64,000 nt of DNA, from positions 496,001-560,000 of the forward strand of contig NC_019942.1 of the NCBI RefSeq assembly GCF_000327505.1, read 5' to 3'. The stretch is from Aciduliprofundum sp. MAR08-339 (lineage in GTDB: Archaea > Thermoplasmatota > Thermoplasmata > Thermoplasmatales > Aciduliprofundaceae). The notes below the pieces were generated by a model, which did not search any database, was not told the origin of the DNA, and saw nothing but the letters and a program-made list of their open reading frames with translations. The translations under genes and the position numbers were made by a program. Below, in pieces: positions 52,154 through 63,995 of the stretch (the first letter of the stretch is position 1; every line of letters starts with the position of its first letter).

Positions 52154-52772
52154 GATCTTTTGAGATTATTAGCATCTCTCCGTTTCTCATCTTTCTAAAT
52201 CCGGCACCCATCTCCTCGGTAGAAATTACAATTTCACTTGAATTTTCCTTTATGAATATGGAGTAATAACTCTCCGCTTTTATGGCCAACCTGAATATGT
52301 AAAGATCTCCACCCCTATACATCACAAAATTCAGAGATGTGAATTCTTCATTTTCCACTATGCTTTTTAGCCCTTCCTCAATTTCATGGTCAAGCAGGGT
52401 GAGGAAGAAACTCTCTGTGTCTGTATCTCCTACAGCTCTCGGATGTTTATGGATATGAAGCGTTCCATTGTGCATGAATACAGCACCCCCGCGTATGAAA
52501 GGGTGAACGTTATCAATTTCCACAGGAGCCCCCGTTTTTCCCCTTTTTCTTGCGTGAAAAAATGCAACATGCCCCTTCGGTAAAGCATCTTTGAAATTCC
52601 ATGCGGGCAGTGTTGTTCTGTAATAATGTTCTCCATTTTTTGAGAGTATCCAGTATCCGAAACCATCTCTGTGGGGTGCCCTCTTTCCCTCAAGGGCCTG
52701 TTTTTTCAGGAAATTAAAATATTCACGTAAATTGATATCCTCACTGGAGAGTACAGCCACGAATCTACACAT
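52110..52772 (-). CDS. Class II glutamine amidotransferase (YafJ-like)
   Basis: A 220-residue Ntn hydrolase domain. After Met removal Cys2 is the nucleophile (MCRFVAVLSS), with APHRDGFGYWI, ARKRGKTGAPVEIDNVHPF and FMHNGTLH completing the glutamine site. No synthetase domain is attached, so the acceptor is unknown. Its start overlaps the stop of the RNase PH gene by 8 nt. Confidence 0.88.
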   Translation of the reverse strand: MCRFVAVLSSEDINLREYFNFLKKQALEGKRAPHRDGFGYWILSKNGEHYYRTTLPAWNFKDALPKGHVAFFHARKRGKTGAPVEIDNVHPFIRGGAVFMHNGTLHIHKHPRAVGDTDTESFFLTLLDHEIEEGLKSIVENEEFTSLNFVMYRGGDLYIFRLAIKAESYYSIFIKENSSEIVISTEEMGAGFRKMRNGEMLIISKDLKVDSYCIFPDMCH

Positions 52773-53469
52773 TAAGGGCCTCCTCTTGCTTCTTGAATAG
52801 TTCTTTTATGCCCTTCTCTGCCAGATCCAGAAGAACGTTTAGCTCATCTCTGCTGAGTGCCCTTCTCTCAGATGTGCCCTGAATTTCTATGTATTTTCCA
52901 TCCTCGTTCATTGCCACATTGAGATCCACATCGGCCTTTGAATCCTCCTCGTAGGCAAGGTCCAGCATGGGCTTTCCTTCCACAATACCAGCGCTTATGG
53001 CAGCTACCTTGTGAATTATCGGATTTTCTGCGATCTTTCCCTCCATCATCAGCCTTCTCACGGCCAGGGAGAGCGCAACAAATCCACAGGTTATGCTTGC
53101 AGTTCTTGTACCTCCATCTGCCTGTATCACATCGCAATCGATCCATATGGTTCTTGGACCGAGTTTGGTTAGGTCAACGGCTGCACGGAGGGTTCTTCCT
53201 ATTATCCTCTCTATTTCTTTACTGCGCCCATTAACGTGGCCCCTATCTCGAAATATTCGCGTATCCGAGGAGCCAGGGAGCATGGAGTATTCGGCTGTGA
53301 GCCATCCTGAGTTCTGGGCCTTTAACCAATCGGGTACGCTCTCAATGACCTGTGCAGAGCAAAGAACAACGGTATCCCCCTGTCTTATGAGTGCAGAGCC
53401 GTATGGTTTTTTCTGAAAATTTGGCACAATTTCAACGGGTCTTATCTCATCAAATTTCCTGGTTCTCAT
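52765..53469 (-). CDS. rph: RNase PH, bacterial type
   Basis: A 234-residue phosphorolytic 3'-5' exoribonuclease that trims tRNA 3' ends. It follows bacterial RNase PH rather than exosome Rrp41: KGQGxGWLTAEYSMLPGS-type LKAQNSGWLTAEYSMLPGS, RSKEIERIIGRTLRAAVDL, DCDVIQADGGTRTASIT and LDLAEKGIKELFKKQ at the C-terminus. The frame opens at 53691, but MRTRKFDEIRPV at 53469 is the family start. It is coupled to an amidotransferase gene. Confidence 0.92.
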   Translation of the reverse strand: MRTRKFDEIRPVEIVPNFQKKPYGSALIRQGDTVVLCSAQVIESVPDWLKAQNSGWLTAEYSMLPGSSDTRIFRDRGHVNGRSKEIERIIGRTLRAAVDLTKLGPRTIWIDCDVIQADGGTRTASITCGFVALSLAVRRLMMEGKIAENPIIHKVAAISAGIVEGKPMLDLAYEEDSKADVDLNVAMNEDGKYIEIQGTSERRALSRDELNVLLDLAEKGIKELFKKQEEALNV

Positions 53470-53533
53470 CCCATGCACATGGGAATGGAGATAAATAATT
53501 TTTTGATGGCAAATATTAAATAAGAGCAAAATT

Positions 53534-53923
53534 ATGAACATTGTGATGAAGGGCGTTGAGAAGGTGGGAGAATCGCTCAATATGGCCATAGTTTTATCCA
53601 TATTTGTGGCAGGCATAAATGCGCTGTGGGGCATACTCCTGCTACCCTGGGGGCTCGTTGGCATAATTTTTGCATTTTTGGATATTTTCATAGCTTTTCT
53701 TTCAAAGAGTACCAGGGATTCTTATATGCAGGGCAACTATGTTAAAACTAGAGATGATTTGAAAATACTATGGCCATTGGGAATATTCTTCGGACTGGTA
53801 TTTCTGGGAGTTTATTTTTACCTTATCTATCTCTCTGTGGATAATCTCGTGGTGAGAAGCCATCTTATACGGGATGTTGAAGAGCTGCCCATGTTCGCAT
53901 CTCCAAAAATTCCACAAAAATAA
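53534..53923 (+). CDS. Two- to three-span membrane protein
   Basis: A 129-residue protein with hydrophobic segments at about 17-38, 40-58 and 80-103 and a charged tail. No family is recognised. ATG 53546 is an alternative because a TATA-like TATTAAATA lies 26 nt before it. It converges on oppF, 11 nt away. Confidence 0.65.
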   Translation: MNIVMKGVEKVGESLNMAIVLSIFVAGINALWGILLLPWGLVGIIFAFLDIFIAFLSKSTRDSYMQGNYVKTRDDLKILWPLGIFFGLVFLGVYFYLIYLSVDNLVVRSHLIRDVEELPMFASPKIPQK

Positions 53924-53934
53924 AAAATTGAAGG

Positions 53935-54918
53935 TTATTTCACAAGATGACAGGCAACGAAGTGCTCTGGCTCCACCTCCACAAGTTCGGGCTCTTTTCT
54001 ATGGCATATCTCCATGGCAAATGGACATCTTGGATGAAATCTGCATCCAGGTGGGACATCTATTGCATTTGGGATCTCTCCCTTTATTTTTACCTTCTTC
54101 TCTCTCTTTCTTCTTGCTATTGAAGGTACGGCCTCCATAAGAGCCTTTGTATATGGGTGCTGTGGGTTGTTGAGTATGTCTTTAACTCTCCCAATTTCAA
54201 CGATTTTTCCGAGGTACATCACCGCGAGCCTGTCTGAAATGAGTTTTCCTATATCTATGTCGTGGGTTATGAAGAGCATGCTAAGGTTGTACTCTCTCTT
54301 GAAGTCGTTAAGCAGTTCTAGTATTGATGCTCTCATAGATGCGTCTATCATCGAAACGGCCTCATCGGCAACCACAAATTTTGGTTTGAGAACCATGGCC
54401 CTTGCTATCACGACTCTCTGTCTCTGTCCGCCGCTTAGGTGGTGTGGATATCTGTTGTAGAATTCTTCTTCCGGAGTTAGTCCTACCCTCTTTAACATTT
54501 TTAGAGCTATCTCCTTTGCCTCCTCCTTGTCTGCCAAATTGTGAATTAGAAGAGGATGAGATATTGCTTCTCCAATTTTCATCTTTGGACTTAAACTTGC
54601 ATAGGGGTCCTGAAAGATTATCTGCATCTCCTTGCGTATTGGTCTCAACTCTTTTTCTGGAATGTTTGTTATATCTCTTCCCTCAAATATTATCTTTCCA
54701 TCCGTTGGCTCGATAAGTCGTAATATTGTTCTTCCCGCAGTGGTTTTGCCACATCCGCTCTCTCCAATGAGACTCAGTGTCTCTCCCCTTTTTATTTTGA
54801 AGGATATTCCATCAACCGCTTTTACATATTTTTGGGGAGATTTTTTGATTATCTCAATGAAACTTCTCCTGACCGGAAAGTACTTTTTGAGATCCCTAAC
54901 CTCTAATATATAATCCAT
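53935..54918 (-). CDS. oppF: Oligopeptide ABC transporter ATPase OppF
   Basis: A 327-residue ATPase. Walker A GESGCGKTT, signature LSGGQRQRVVIARAM, Walker B FVVADEAVS and switch His in ITHDIDI are visible; the usual ADEPVS reads ADEAVS. The C-terminal CRFHPRCPFAMEIC is the oligopeptide-transporter Cys motif, which can bind an iron-sulfur cluster. GGTGAT precedes ATG 54918. It is the last gene of the opp operon. Confidence 0.94.
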   Translation of the reverse strand: MDYILEVRDLKKYFPVRRSFIEIIKKSPQKYVKAVDGISFKIKRGETLSLIGESGCGKTTAGRTILRLIEPTDGKIIFEGRDITNIPEKELRPIRKEMQIIFQDPYASLSPKMKIGEAISHPLLIHNLADKEEAKEIALKMLKRVGLTPEEEFYNRYPHHLSGGQRQRVVIARAMVLKPKFVVADEAVSMIDASMRASILELLNDFKREYNLSMLFITHDIDIGKLISDRLAVMYLGKIVEIGRVKDILNNPQHPYTKALMEAVPSIARRKREKKVKIKGEIPNAIDVPPGCRFHPRCPFAMEICHRKEPELVEVEPEHFVACHLVK

Positions 54919-54919
54919 T

Positions 54920-55891
54920 TCAATCACCATACAGATGACAGGCAACAAAATGGCCGGGTTCAACTTCCTTCATTGTGGGTTCCCTTGAATCGCAGAGCCC
55001 TTTTAGATTTTCATCATCCTTGAAAACATGGCATCTTGGATAGAACCTGCATCCTGCAGGAGGATCCCTAAGATCCGGAGGATATCCAGGTATGGATGTA
55101 ATTTGTTTATCAACCCATAGATCCGGCGTACTCTGAAATAGTGCAGCGGTGTAGGGGTGCTTGGGATTATCTATTATTTGGTCCACAAATCCAAATTCTA
55201 CGAGTTTTCCTGCGTACATTATTCCTATTTTTGAACTTCTCTCGGCGGCTAGGGATATATCGTGGGTTATGAAGAACACGCTTGTCCCTTCTTTTCTCAG
55301 ATCTTCCAGCAAATCCATTATTGAATCCTGCACTATCACGTCAAGGGCAGTTGTGGGTTCGTCTGCAATTATAAGCTTTGAATGAAAAGCCATTGCCATA
55401 GAGATTATTATTCTCTGCCGCTGTCCACCACTTAACTGGTGGGGGTAATAATCTATTCTGTCCTCTGGAATGTTAACGCTTCTTAGAAGTTTTTTAACCC
55501 TTTCCATAGCCTCATTCTTTTCAACACCATGTTCAATCATAACCTCTGCAATTTGCTCTCCAATTTTTCTCAGGGGGTCAAGACTGGTCATTGGGTCTTG
55601 AAATATCATACTTATATCCTTTCCCCTTATGCTTCGGAGTTCTTCAGGAGACATTTTCAGTATATTCTTTCCATTGAATATGATCTCTCCGTTGACTATT
55701 TTTCCAGGATTGGGAACGAGGTTTACAAGTGCATGGGCCACCGTAGATTTTCCGCTTCCGCTCTCCCCCACAAAGGTTACCCAGTCTCCTCGCTCTATTT
55801 TAAAGGACACATTTTCAACGGCCCTAACTGTCCCGGCTATTGTAAAGTAATAAACGCTCAAGTTTCTTACATCCATAACCACGCTCTCCAT
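54920..55891 (-). CDS. oppD: Oligopeptide ABC transporter ATPase OppD
   Basis: A 323-residue ATPase with Walker A GESGSGKST, signature LSGGQRQRIIISMAM, Walker B IIADEPTTALD, ITHDISLA and the C-terminal CRFYPRC motif. GAGGTGATAAC precedes ATG 55891. It pairs with OppF to drive peptide import; one base separates the two genes. Confidence 0.95.
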   Translation of the reverse strand: MESVVMDVRNLSVYYFTIAGTVRAVENVSFKIERGDWVTFVGESGSGKSTVAHALVNLVPNPGKIVNGEIIFNGKNILKMSPEELRSIRGKDISMIFQDPMTSLDPLRKIGEQIAEVMIEHGVEKNEAMERVKKLLRSVNIPEDRIDYYPHQLSGGQRQRIIISMAMAFHSKLIIADEPTTALDVIVQDSIMDLLEDLRKEGTSVFFITHDISLAAERSSKIGIMYAGKLVEFGFVDQIIDNPKHPYTAALFQSTPDLWVDKQITSIPGYPPDLRDPPAGCRFYPRCHVFKDDENLKGLCDSREPTMKEVEPGHFVACHLYGD

Positions 55892-55895
55892 GTTA

Positions 55896-56756
55896 TCACC
55901 TCGTTCCAAGGGAAGTTCTCTCACTTAATGCCTCCCCTATTAGTGCAAAAGCCATGGCAAAAAGCATGATCATAAGGCCTGGAAACACCACGAGCCACCA
56001 GTAACCATCTAGGAGAAATGGCTGTCCCACCTTCAGATCGTAACCCCAATCTGGGGTGGGTGGTGTAACAGAGAGACCCAGAAAACTCAAACCAGCTTCA
56101 GTAAGAATTGCATCAGCAACGCTTAGGGAAAACACCACAAGGATTGTGGGTACCAGATTTGGGAGTATGTATCGGAACATTATGTCTCTGTTTCTTGCTC
56201 CCACAGCTTTTGCCCCCTCCACAAACAGTTGCTCTCTGAAACTCAGGGTTTGTCCACGAACCATGCGGAAATATGTAGGAACGTATACGAAGGATATGGC
56301 AATTGCTGTGTTCATAGGACTTGGACCCAAGGCTACGGATATTACAATGGCCAATATTATGGCCGGGAAGGCGTAAATACTATCCATTATTATGCTCAGT
56401 GTCCTATCCATTTTCCCTCGATAGTAACCTGATATGAGTCCAAGGGGTATACCTATGCTCATAGAGAGCATTGTTGCTATCGCCACAACATAGATCATTA
56501 TTCTTGCTCCCCATACAATTCTTGAGAACATGTCCTGGCCTATCCTGTTTGTACCCATAGGATGTTTCCATGATGGTGGTGCAAAGGTATCGTTTGTTGA
56601 TTCTGTAGGACTGTATGGTGAGATGAACGGTGCGAATATAGCCATAAAAATGATCACTAGAACTATGGTAAGACCGGTTAAAAGAAGCCCTCTTCCAGGT
56701 ACCTTCTTCAAGAGAGATTTGAACGCCACATTGAATATTTTATCTGCCAACTCCAT
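55896..56756 (-). CDS. oppC: Oligopeptide ABC transporter permease OppC
   Basis: A 286-residue permease with about six membrane segments. It has the N-terminal HPMGTNRIGQDMFSRIVWG typical of OppC/DppC and the EAA-loop EGAKAVGARNRDIMFRYILPN that contacts the ATPases. It lies 4 nt before oppD and 10 nt after oppB. Confidence 0.94.
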   Translation of the reverse strand: MELADKIFNVAFKSLLKKVPGRGLLLTGLTIVLVIIFMAIFAPFISPYSPTESTNDTFAPPSWKHPMGTNRIGQDMFSRIVWGARIMIYVVAIATMLSMSIGIPLGLISGYYRGKMDRTLSIIMDSIYAFPAIILAIVISVALGPSPMNTAIAISFVYVPTYFRMVRGQTLSFREQLFVEGAKAVGARNRDIMFRYILPNLVPTILVVFSLSVADAILTEAGLSFLGLSVTPPTPDWGYDLKVGQPFLLDGYWWLVVFPGLMIMLFAMAFALIGEALSERTSLGTR

Positions 56757-56766
56757 ACTATCACCT

Positions 56767-57789
56767 TTAATATTTCACCCTGGGATCTAGAAGCGCATAC
56801 ACGATGTCTACTATCAAGCTTATCACGCCGATGAATATTGCAATAAAAATCACGGTGCCTTGTATCGATGTATAATCCCTATAACTTATCCTATCCATAA
56901 GAAATGTACCCATCCCTGGCCAGCTGAATGTTGTTTCTGTTAGTACTGCTCCACCCAGGAGTATGGCGAACTGAAGACCCATTAGGGTGATGACAGGGAT
57001 AAAAGCATTTTTAAGAGCGTACCAAAGCACCTTTCCTCCTCTAACGCCACGGGCATGATAGGAACGTATAAAGTCCATGCTGAGAACTTCTACCATGTTA
57101 TTTCTCACGAGGCGTGTGTAGGCCCCACTTAAAACTATTCCTAAGGTGAGTGCTGGAAGGATAAGATGTTTTATTGAACTGACCAAAGCCGGCCAGTTTC
57201 CTGTAAGAATACTATCAAGCACGTAGAGGCCTGTTATTGTGTGAATTTGCATACCTGGCGCTATTCTGCCAGAGGTGGGAAGGATGTGCAGGTACACGCC
57301 GAAAAAATACTGGAGCATCATGCCAAACCAAGGAATGAAGAGAGTATATACGAATATGCTATAAAGACGCATTGCAGTATCCACCTTTGTTCCCTTCATT
57401 CTAGCCCCTATAACTCCAGTTATTATCCCCAGAAGTACGCTTATTCCAAACCCCCAGATGGTCAGTTCAAGAGTTGCAGGAAATCTCTGGGCTATGAATG
57501 AGGTAACAGATTTCCCACTGGGGGATGCCAAGGTAACTCCAAAATTACCTGTGAAAACCTTTGTCAAATAATCAAAATACTGATACCACAGGGGTTTATC
57601 CAATCCTGCCATTTGTCTCAGATGCTCCAGCTGCGCAGGAGGTATATTTTTTGTACCGACAACTGCAAGTATGGGATCTCCCGGAAGAATTCTCAGAAAG
57701 AAGAACACCACGGTGTAGAGAATGAGAATCATTGGAATAATCAGAAGCGCTCTAATGACAATGTACCTACCGAGACCTCTTGATGCCAT
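56767..57789 (-). CDS. oppB: Oligopeptide ABC transporter permease OppB
   Basis: A 340-residue permease starting MASRGLGRYIVIRALLIIP. LPGDPILAVVG and YHARGVRGGKVLWYALKNAF (EAA loop) are family marks, and the end LLDPRVKY matches OppB/DppB. The frame opens at 57846, but the first segment and AAGGGTGG support 57789. Confidence 0.94.
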   Translation of the reverse strand: MASRGLGRYIVIRALLIIPMILILYTVVFFFLRILPGDPILAVVGTKNIPPAQLEHLRQMAGLDKPLWYQYFDYLTKVFTGNFGVTLASPSGKSVTSFIAQRFPATLELTIWGFGISVLLGIITGVIGARMKGTKVDTAMRLYSIFVYTLFIPWFGMMLQYFFGVYLHILPTSGRIAPGMQIHTITGLYVLDSILTGNWPALVSSIKHLILPALTLGIVLSGAYTRLVRNNMVEVLSMDFIRSYHARGVRGGKVLWYALKNAFIPVITLMGLQFAILLGGAVLTETTFSWPGMGTFLMDRISYRDYTSIQGTVIFIAIFIGVISLIVDIVYALLDPRVKY

Positions 57790-57847
57790 ACAGAACCACC
57801 CTTTTGAGTAAGTAATAAATAAAAATAAAAAAAGTTTTTGATACAAC

Positions 57848-59425
57848 TCACTTGAAGTATAGCAGGTTGTAGTGGAAAATCATATCTGGACCTATGATTA
57901 TTCCACCTATGTCCTTGTCTGCTACGACGTACAGTTTACCCTGTATGAAAGGAATGTATGGTACATCTTGGGCAAGAATCTCCTGTGCTTTTATGTATAG
58001 TTTCTCTCTCTGGGTCTTGTTTGTGAGTTGCTGTGCCTCAGAAAGTATCTGGTTCATCTCGCTGTTGTTGTATCCAGTTCCGGCCCACCCGTTGGCATTG
58101 TCCACAGAGGATAGGAACGGTGTGGTGTAGTCATCAGGATCCAGATAATCCGGATACCAGCCGAACATATAAACTTCCATCTGCTTCTGTCTTGCGTACT
58201 GTAGGTAGGTTTGCCACTCTGCACTCTTTATTGTGACCTCAACCATTCCCGTAGCTTCCCACTGTTGCTTAAGAAGCTGGGCAATATCTGCCTCGGTATC
58301 TCCATAGTGGGAGGGTGTGTACCATAGATTTATTTTTAACTTATTTGTGGTGCTGTAACCCGCTTCTTCTAAAAGTTTTTTAGCTGCATTTAGATTGGGA
58401 GATGCTCCGTATTTCTCCTTAAACACGTCCTTGTGGGACCACATACCAATTGGTATAAGCGTGTAAAGTGGCTCCACTGTGTTGTGGAAGACCCTTTCTG
58501 CGATCTGCTGTCTGTCAATTGCGTAGGCAAGTGCCTGTCTTACGCGAACATCACTTGTTGGGCCCTTCACGGTGTTGAAGCATATGTACCTGATGTATGA
58601 ACTGGGTATTTCAACCACATTGTATGACCCGCTCTTCTTCAGATTCTCAATATCTGTTGGTCTTAGGGTTCTCCATGCGATGTTTATCTCCCCGTTCTGG
58701 AGAGCCAACCTCATTGTGGTTGCATCCTTGTAGAATTTAATCACTATCTTCTCAATCTTGGGCTTTGGCCCGTAATAATTGGGGTTCGCCTGCAAATCCA
58801 GTTCCTGATCCCTGACCCATTTGGTTATATAGTATGGGCCCCAACCACCGGCAGTTTGATCACTCTGAATGTGGTTCGGATCGTATGCTCTGCTTACGGG
58901 GAAGTACGGTGGATCAGTTAGCAGTGCTAGGAAATAGGCAGTTGGATGTTTGAGAGTGAATACAACAGTGTAATCGTCGGTGGCCGTTACTTTCTTCACG
59001 AAGGATGTTACGAGCCAGGCGGGATCTCCGTTTATTCTCATAACCCTCTCAATGCTCCAAACAACATCTTGGGCTTTCAGAACAGTTCCATTGTGGTTTT
59101 TCACGTCCTTCCTCAGGTGGAAGGTCCATATGGTGGCATTTGCATTAACATTCCAGCTTTGGGCCATTGCCGGGATAATGTCTGCCGTTCCTGGTTTATA
59201 GGTTACAAGACCACCCATTATATTGTTCAGCACTTCCCACGTGTAGAAGTCGTAGGCATTGGAGGTGTCAAGATCTGAGATTTTATCTGTGACACCTATG
59301 ACCAGCATCTTTTTCTGGGGGGGTGTTGGCTGGTTACTGGAAGGCTGCATGGCGTAGTACACTGCAATCCCTGCAATTATTAGAATCACTACAATTATTA
59401 TTGCTATTATTCCACCCTTTTGCAT
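57848..59425 (-). CDS. oppA: Oligopeptide-binding protein OppA
   Basis: A 525-residue extracellular solute-binding protein (family 5). An N-terminal membrane helix (about residues 4-25) anchors it; a Pro/Gln linker leads to the binding domain with VTDKISDLDTSNAYD, WTFHLRKDVKNHNG, and DVRVRQALAYAIDRQQI. No lipobox Cys is visible, so anchoring is by the helix, common in archaea. First gene of the opp operon. Confidence 0.94.
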   Translation of the reverse strand: MQKGGIIAIIIVVILIIAGIAVYYAMQPSSNQPTPPQKKMLVIGVTDKISDLDTSNAYDFYTWEVLNNIMGGLVTYKPGTADIIPAMAQSWNVNANATIWTFHLRKDVKNHNGTVLKAQDVVWSIERVMRINGDPAWLVTSFVKKVTATDDYTVVFTLKHPTAYFLALLTDPPYFPVSRAYDPNHIQSDQTAGGWGPYYITKWVRDQELDLQANPNYYGPKPKIEKIVIKFYKDATTMRLALQNGEINIAWRTLRPTDIENLKKSGSYNVVEIPSSYIRYICFNTVKGPTSDVRVRQALAYAIDRQQIAERVFHNTVEPLYTLIPIGMWSHKDVFKEKYGASPNLNAAKKLLEEAGYSTTNKLKINLWYTPSHYGDTEADIAQLLKQQWEATGMVEVTIKSAEWQTYLQYARQKQMEVYMFGWYPDYLDPDDYTTPFLSSVDNANGWAGTGYNNSEMNQILSEAQQLTNKTQREKLYIKAQEILAQDVPYIPFIQGKLYVVADKDIGGIIIGPDMIFHYNLLYFK

Positions 59426-59572
59426 ATCTGCTCACCTAGGTGAATAAAACGTAAAGATTGTATTTAAAGTTTGCCACGCCTTATCACGTCAAATAAACAA
59501 AAGTTTTATATAGAAGTGCTGTATATGAGAAATTAGTAATCAACTAAAGGTTGATAACTGGAGGTGATGAAG

Positions 59573-59989
59573 ATGATATTCGGAGACAGGGTATTCAAGG
59601 AGATGTACGACATAATGACTGAGATGGAGAGGGAACTCAACGCAATGCGCAAGGAGTACGCTCAGGACTACAAGATGCCTCTGATGGATATGTACGAAAC
59701 GGATGACGAACTCGTGGTCATAATGGAACTTCCAGGGGTCAGGAAGGAGGATATAAATCTCAATGTCTCACCCACCAGTGTTGAGGTCAGCGCAGAGCTC
59801 ACAGAGGAGTCAGAGGAGCAGGTTAAGAAGTACCACAAGAAGGAGAGGGTTATAAGGAGGTACTACAGGAACATAACCCTGCCGATGAAGGTATCCACCG
59901 AAAACGTGAGGGCAAAGTACGAAAACGGAATGCTGGTCATCCGCTTCAAAAAGGAGGCCGGCGAGAAGAGGAGGGTGGAAATACAATAA
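59573..59989 (+). CDS. hsp20: Small heat-shock protein Hsp20
   Basis: A 138-residue alpha-crystallin chaperone: MYETDDELVVIMELPGVRKEDI opens the domain and ENGMLVIRFKK closes it. It prevents aggregation of unfolded proteins. GGAGGTG lies 6 nt before ATG 59573, and a TATA-like TTTTATATA near 59503 gives a short leader. VAT follows 30 nt downstream, so both could be induced together under heat. Confidence 0.94.
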   Translation: MIFGDRVFKEMYDIMTEMERELNAMRKEYAQDYKMPLMDMYETDDELVVIMELPGVRKEDINLNVSPTSVEVSAELTEESEEQVKKYHKKERVIRRYYRNITLPMKVSTENVRAKYENGMLVIRFKKEAGEKRRVEIQ

Positions 59990-60019
59990 AATTTCCACTC
60001 TTTTTTGGAGGTGATTTAA

Positions 60020-62206
<2,187 letters not shown>

Positions 62207-62242
62207 GAGAAAATTTTTTAAACCTGCCACCTTCTCTTTTAT

Positions 62243-62631
62243 GGGGCCAAGAGCCAGAGGGCGGCCACGGGAAAGGGGAACCTTGGGTGCCCCTTCCTGA
62301 GGAAAGTCCCCCCTCCATCGGGCAGCCGGCCCCGTGCAAGCGGGGATCCCGAGAGGGACGGCAACGGAGCAGAAACGACACAGCCCGCGGGGCAGGATGA
62401 TTCCCTGCGGATGACGTTCCCGCGGGATTTGATGAAACGGCCGACCCCGGCGGAGCAAGTTCAAACCGTCCTGGTGAGTTGCCCGACGAAGGACAGGTAG
62501 GACGCACAGTCGGATGCCGCCAGGGAGATACCGGTGGTTCCCAGTTCAATCTTACCAAGGGGAAGAGGGTTGAGGGAGAAACCGCAGGTGTCTCCCCAAC
62601 AGAAGGGGGCTTACTCCTGGCACTTGGCCCC
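62243..62631 (+). ncRNA. rnpB: RNase P RNA
   Basis: The catalytic RNA that matures tRNA 5' ends. The ends pair: GGGGCCAAG-AGCCAG with CCTGGC-A-CTTGGCCCC. Universal core segments are seen: GAGGAAAGTCCCCCC near 62299, GCAGGATGATTCCC, GACGAAGGACAGGTAGGA and ACAGAAGGGGGCTTACTCC near the 3' end. A TATA-like TTTTTTAAA lies about 26 nt upstream of 62243. Length of about 390 nt fits archaeal type A RNA. Confidence 0.96.
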
Positions 62632-63995
62632 TACTTTGGCTCTTCCTTCAAGATATTTGCAATTTTTTCTATTTCCTTTTTGATTATCTCTTGCATATCT
62701 TTGCTCTCCATATCTTCTGAGGCGAAAATCATATTTTGGACAGGATTTCTCAAAGCATCCAGCATATTGTTCAGGAATTCAAATCTCTTCTCTTCTTTGA
62801 TCTGGAGAATTTTCCTCTCCGTTATATCTATTAAACTTACTATCTTACCATGGCCATAATTTATGGATTTTGACAGCACCCACCTGATATGGCCACTTTT
62901 TGTTTTTATCTCTATCTCTCCCCCTCTTATGAGTTTTCTGAATATTTTTGTGGAGTTTATCTCCTGAAAACTGTAACCCAGAATTTTCAGGGCTTCCGGA
63001 TTGGCGTAAATGCATTTATCCTCTTTTATGTACAGCAGGCCAATTGGCATGTTTTCCATAAGTGTATTGGAGAGTTTTTGAAGGTTCTCAATTCTTCTGC
63101 CCTGCTCTCTGACCCTTCTCCTTTCCCTAACATATCTAACACCCATGTAACCAATGGCGCTCAGCGAGATTCCAAGGATCAGAGCCAAGCCGTAGATGTA
63201 GAGTGGAATGCCTGTGGATGTTTGAGGATTGAACCATTTGTTGTAAATTTCCGTGTACTCTCCGGAGTCCTTTATTTTGTTTATTGCCATATTCAGATCA
63301 TTCACGAGCCATGGCTCACTTTTTTTCACGGCGATTGCCAGAGGCATGGAAAAGGCCTGAATGTTTGTGAGAACAACATTTTTTAGATTCATCTTTGAAA
63401 TGTAATATGTGCATGTGTGAATCTCATATAAAAACAGATCCACGCTATTGCTGTTGACGAGTTCCAGTCCTTCCTGAGGTGTGTTAACCTCAACGATGTA
63501 GAGGTTTCTGTGTGTTTTGTTCATCCATTCCAAGGCGAAATTCTCTGTTATATCATTTTTCACAACGGCAATTGTGTGATTGGCAATGTCATTTATACTT
63601 TGTATTGGGGCCATGGTTGCACGCTGGAAGAAATTGAAGTATATGTGCTGATAAATCTGCGTGAACAAGAAGGTTCTGTTTCTCTCCTTTGTTGGCACCA
63701 TCGCCATCAGGGCATCTATTTGCCCCATCTTGAGTTTGTATATCAAAGAGTTCCAGGTGCCAGGTATGAACTCAAAGGTGATATTTGTGTATTTTTCCAT
63801 GGCCTTTAGCATATCTATGTTGAACCCTGTGGGCTCGTTGTTTACCATGTAGGAGTAGGGTGGAATGTTTATATCAACCCCTATTTTAATGGCTCTTCCG
63901 GATTTCTGAGGAATGGAGAATGCCATTCCTGAGTAATACAGTGCGGAAACAAGAAATATCGCGAGAACAATCAATGCTGTTGAACGCCCCTTCAT
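62631..63995 (-). CDS. Receptor with extracellular binding domain and PAS domain, no kinase
   Basis: A 454-residue protein. A signal/anchor helix is followed by an extracellular family 3 solute-binding domain (about 35-265: IKIGVDINIPPYSYM, GFNIDMLKAMEKY, IDALMAMVPTKERN). A membrane helix, then a coiled coil (REQGRRIENLQKLSNTLM) and a PAS domain (about 310-395, ending IVSLIDITERK). The last 55 residues resemble a HisKA dimer helix (FLNNMLDALRNPVQNM), but the phospho-acceptor His is missing and no ATPase domain follows. It probably signals through partners. Its stop overlaps the end of rnpB by one base. Confidence 0.85.
   Translation of the reverse strand: MKGRSTALIVLAIFLVSALYYSGMAFSIPQKSGRAIKIGVDINIPPYSYMVNNEPTGFNIDMLKAMEKYTNITFEFIPGTWNSLIYKLKMGQIDALMAMVPTKERNRTFLFTQIYQHIYFNFFQRATMAPIQSINDIANHTIAVVKNDITENFALEWMNKTHRNLYIVEVNTPQEGLELVNSNSVDLFLYEIHTCTYYISKMNLKNVVLTNIQAFSMPLAIAVKKSEPWLVNDLNMAINKIKDSGEYTEIYNKWFNPQTSTGIPLYIYGLALILGISLSAIGYMGVRYVRERRRVREQGRRIENLQKLSNTLMENMPIGLLYIKEDKCIYANPEALKILGYSFQEINSTKIFRKLIRGGEIEIKTKSGHIRWVLSKSINYGHGKIVSLIDITERKILQIKEEKRFEFLNNMLDALRNPVQNMIFASEDMESKDMQEIIKKEIEKIANILKEEPK

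Noticed and set aside
53470-53691. N-terminal extension of 74 residues on RNase PH
   Set aside because: The RNase PH family starts at MRTRKFDEIRPV; the extension overlaps the divergent membrane-protein gene and is its antisense shadow.
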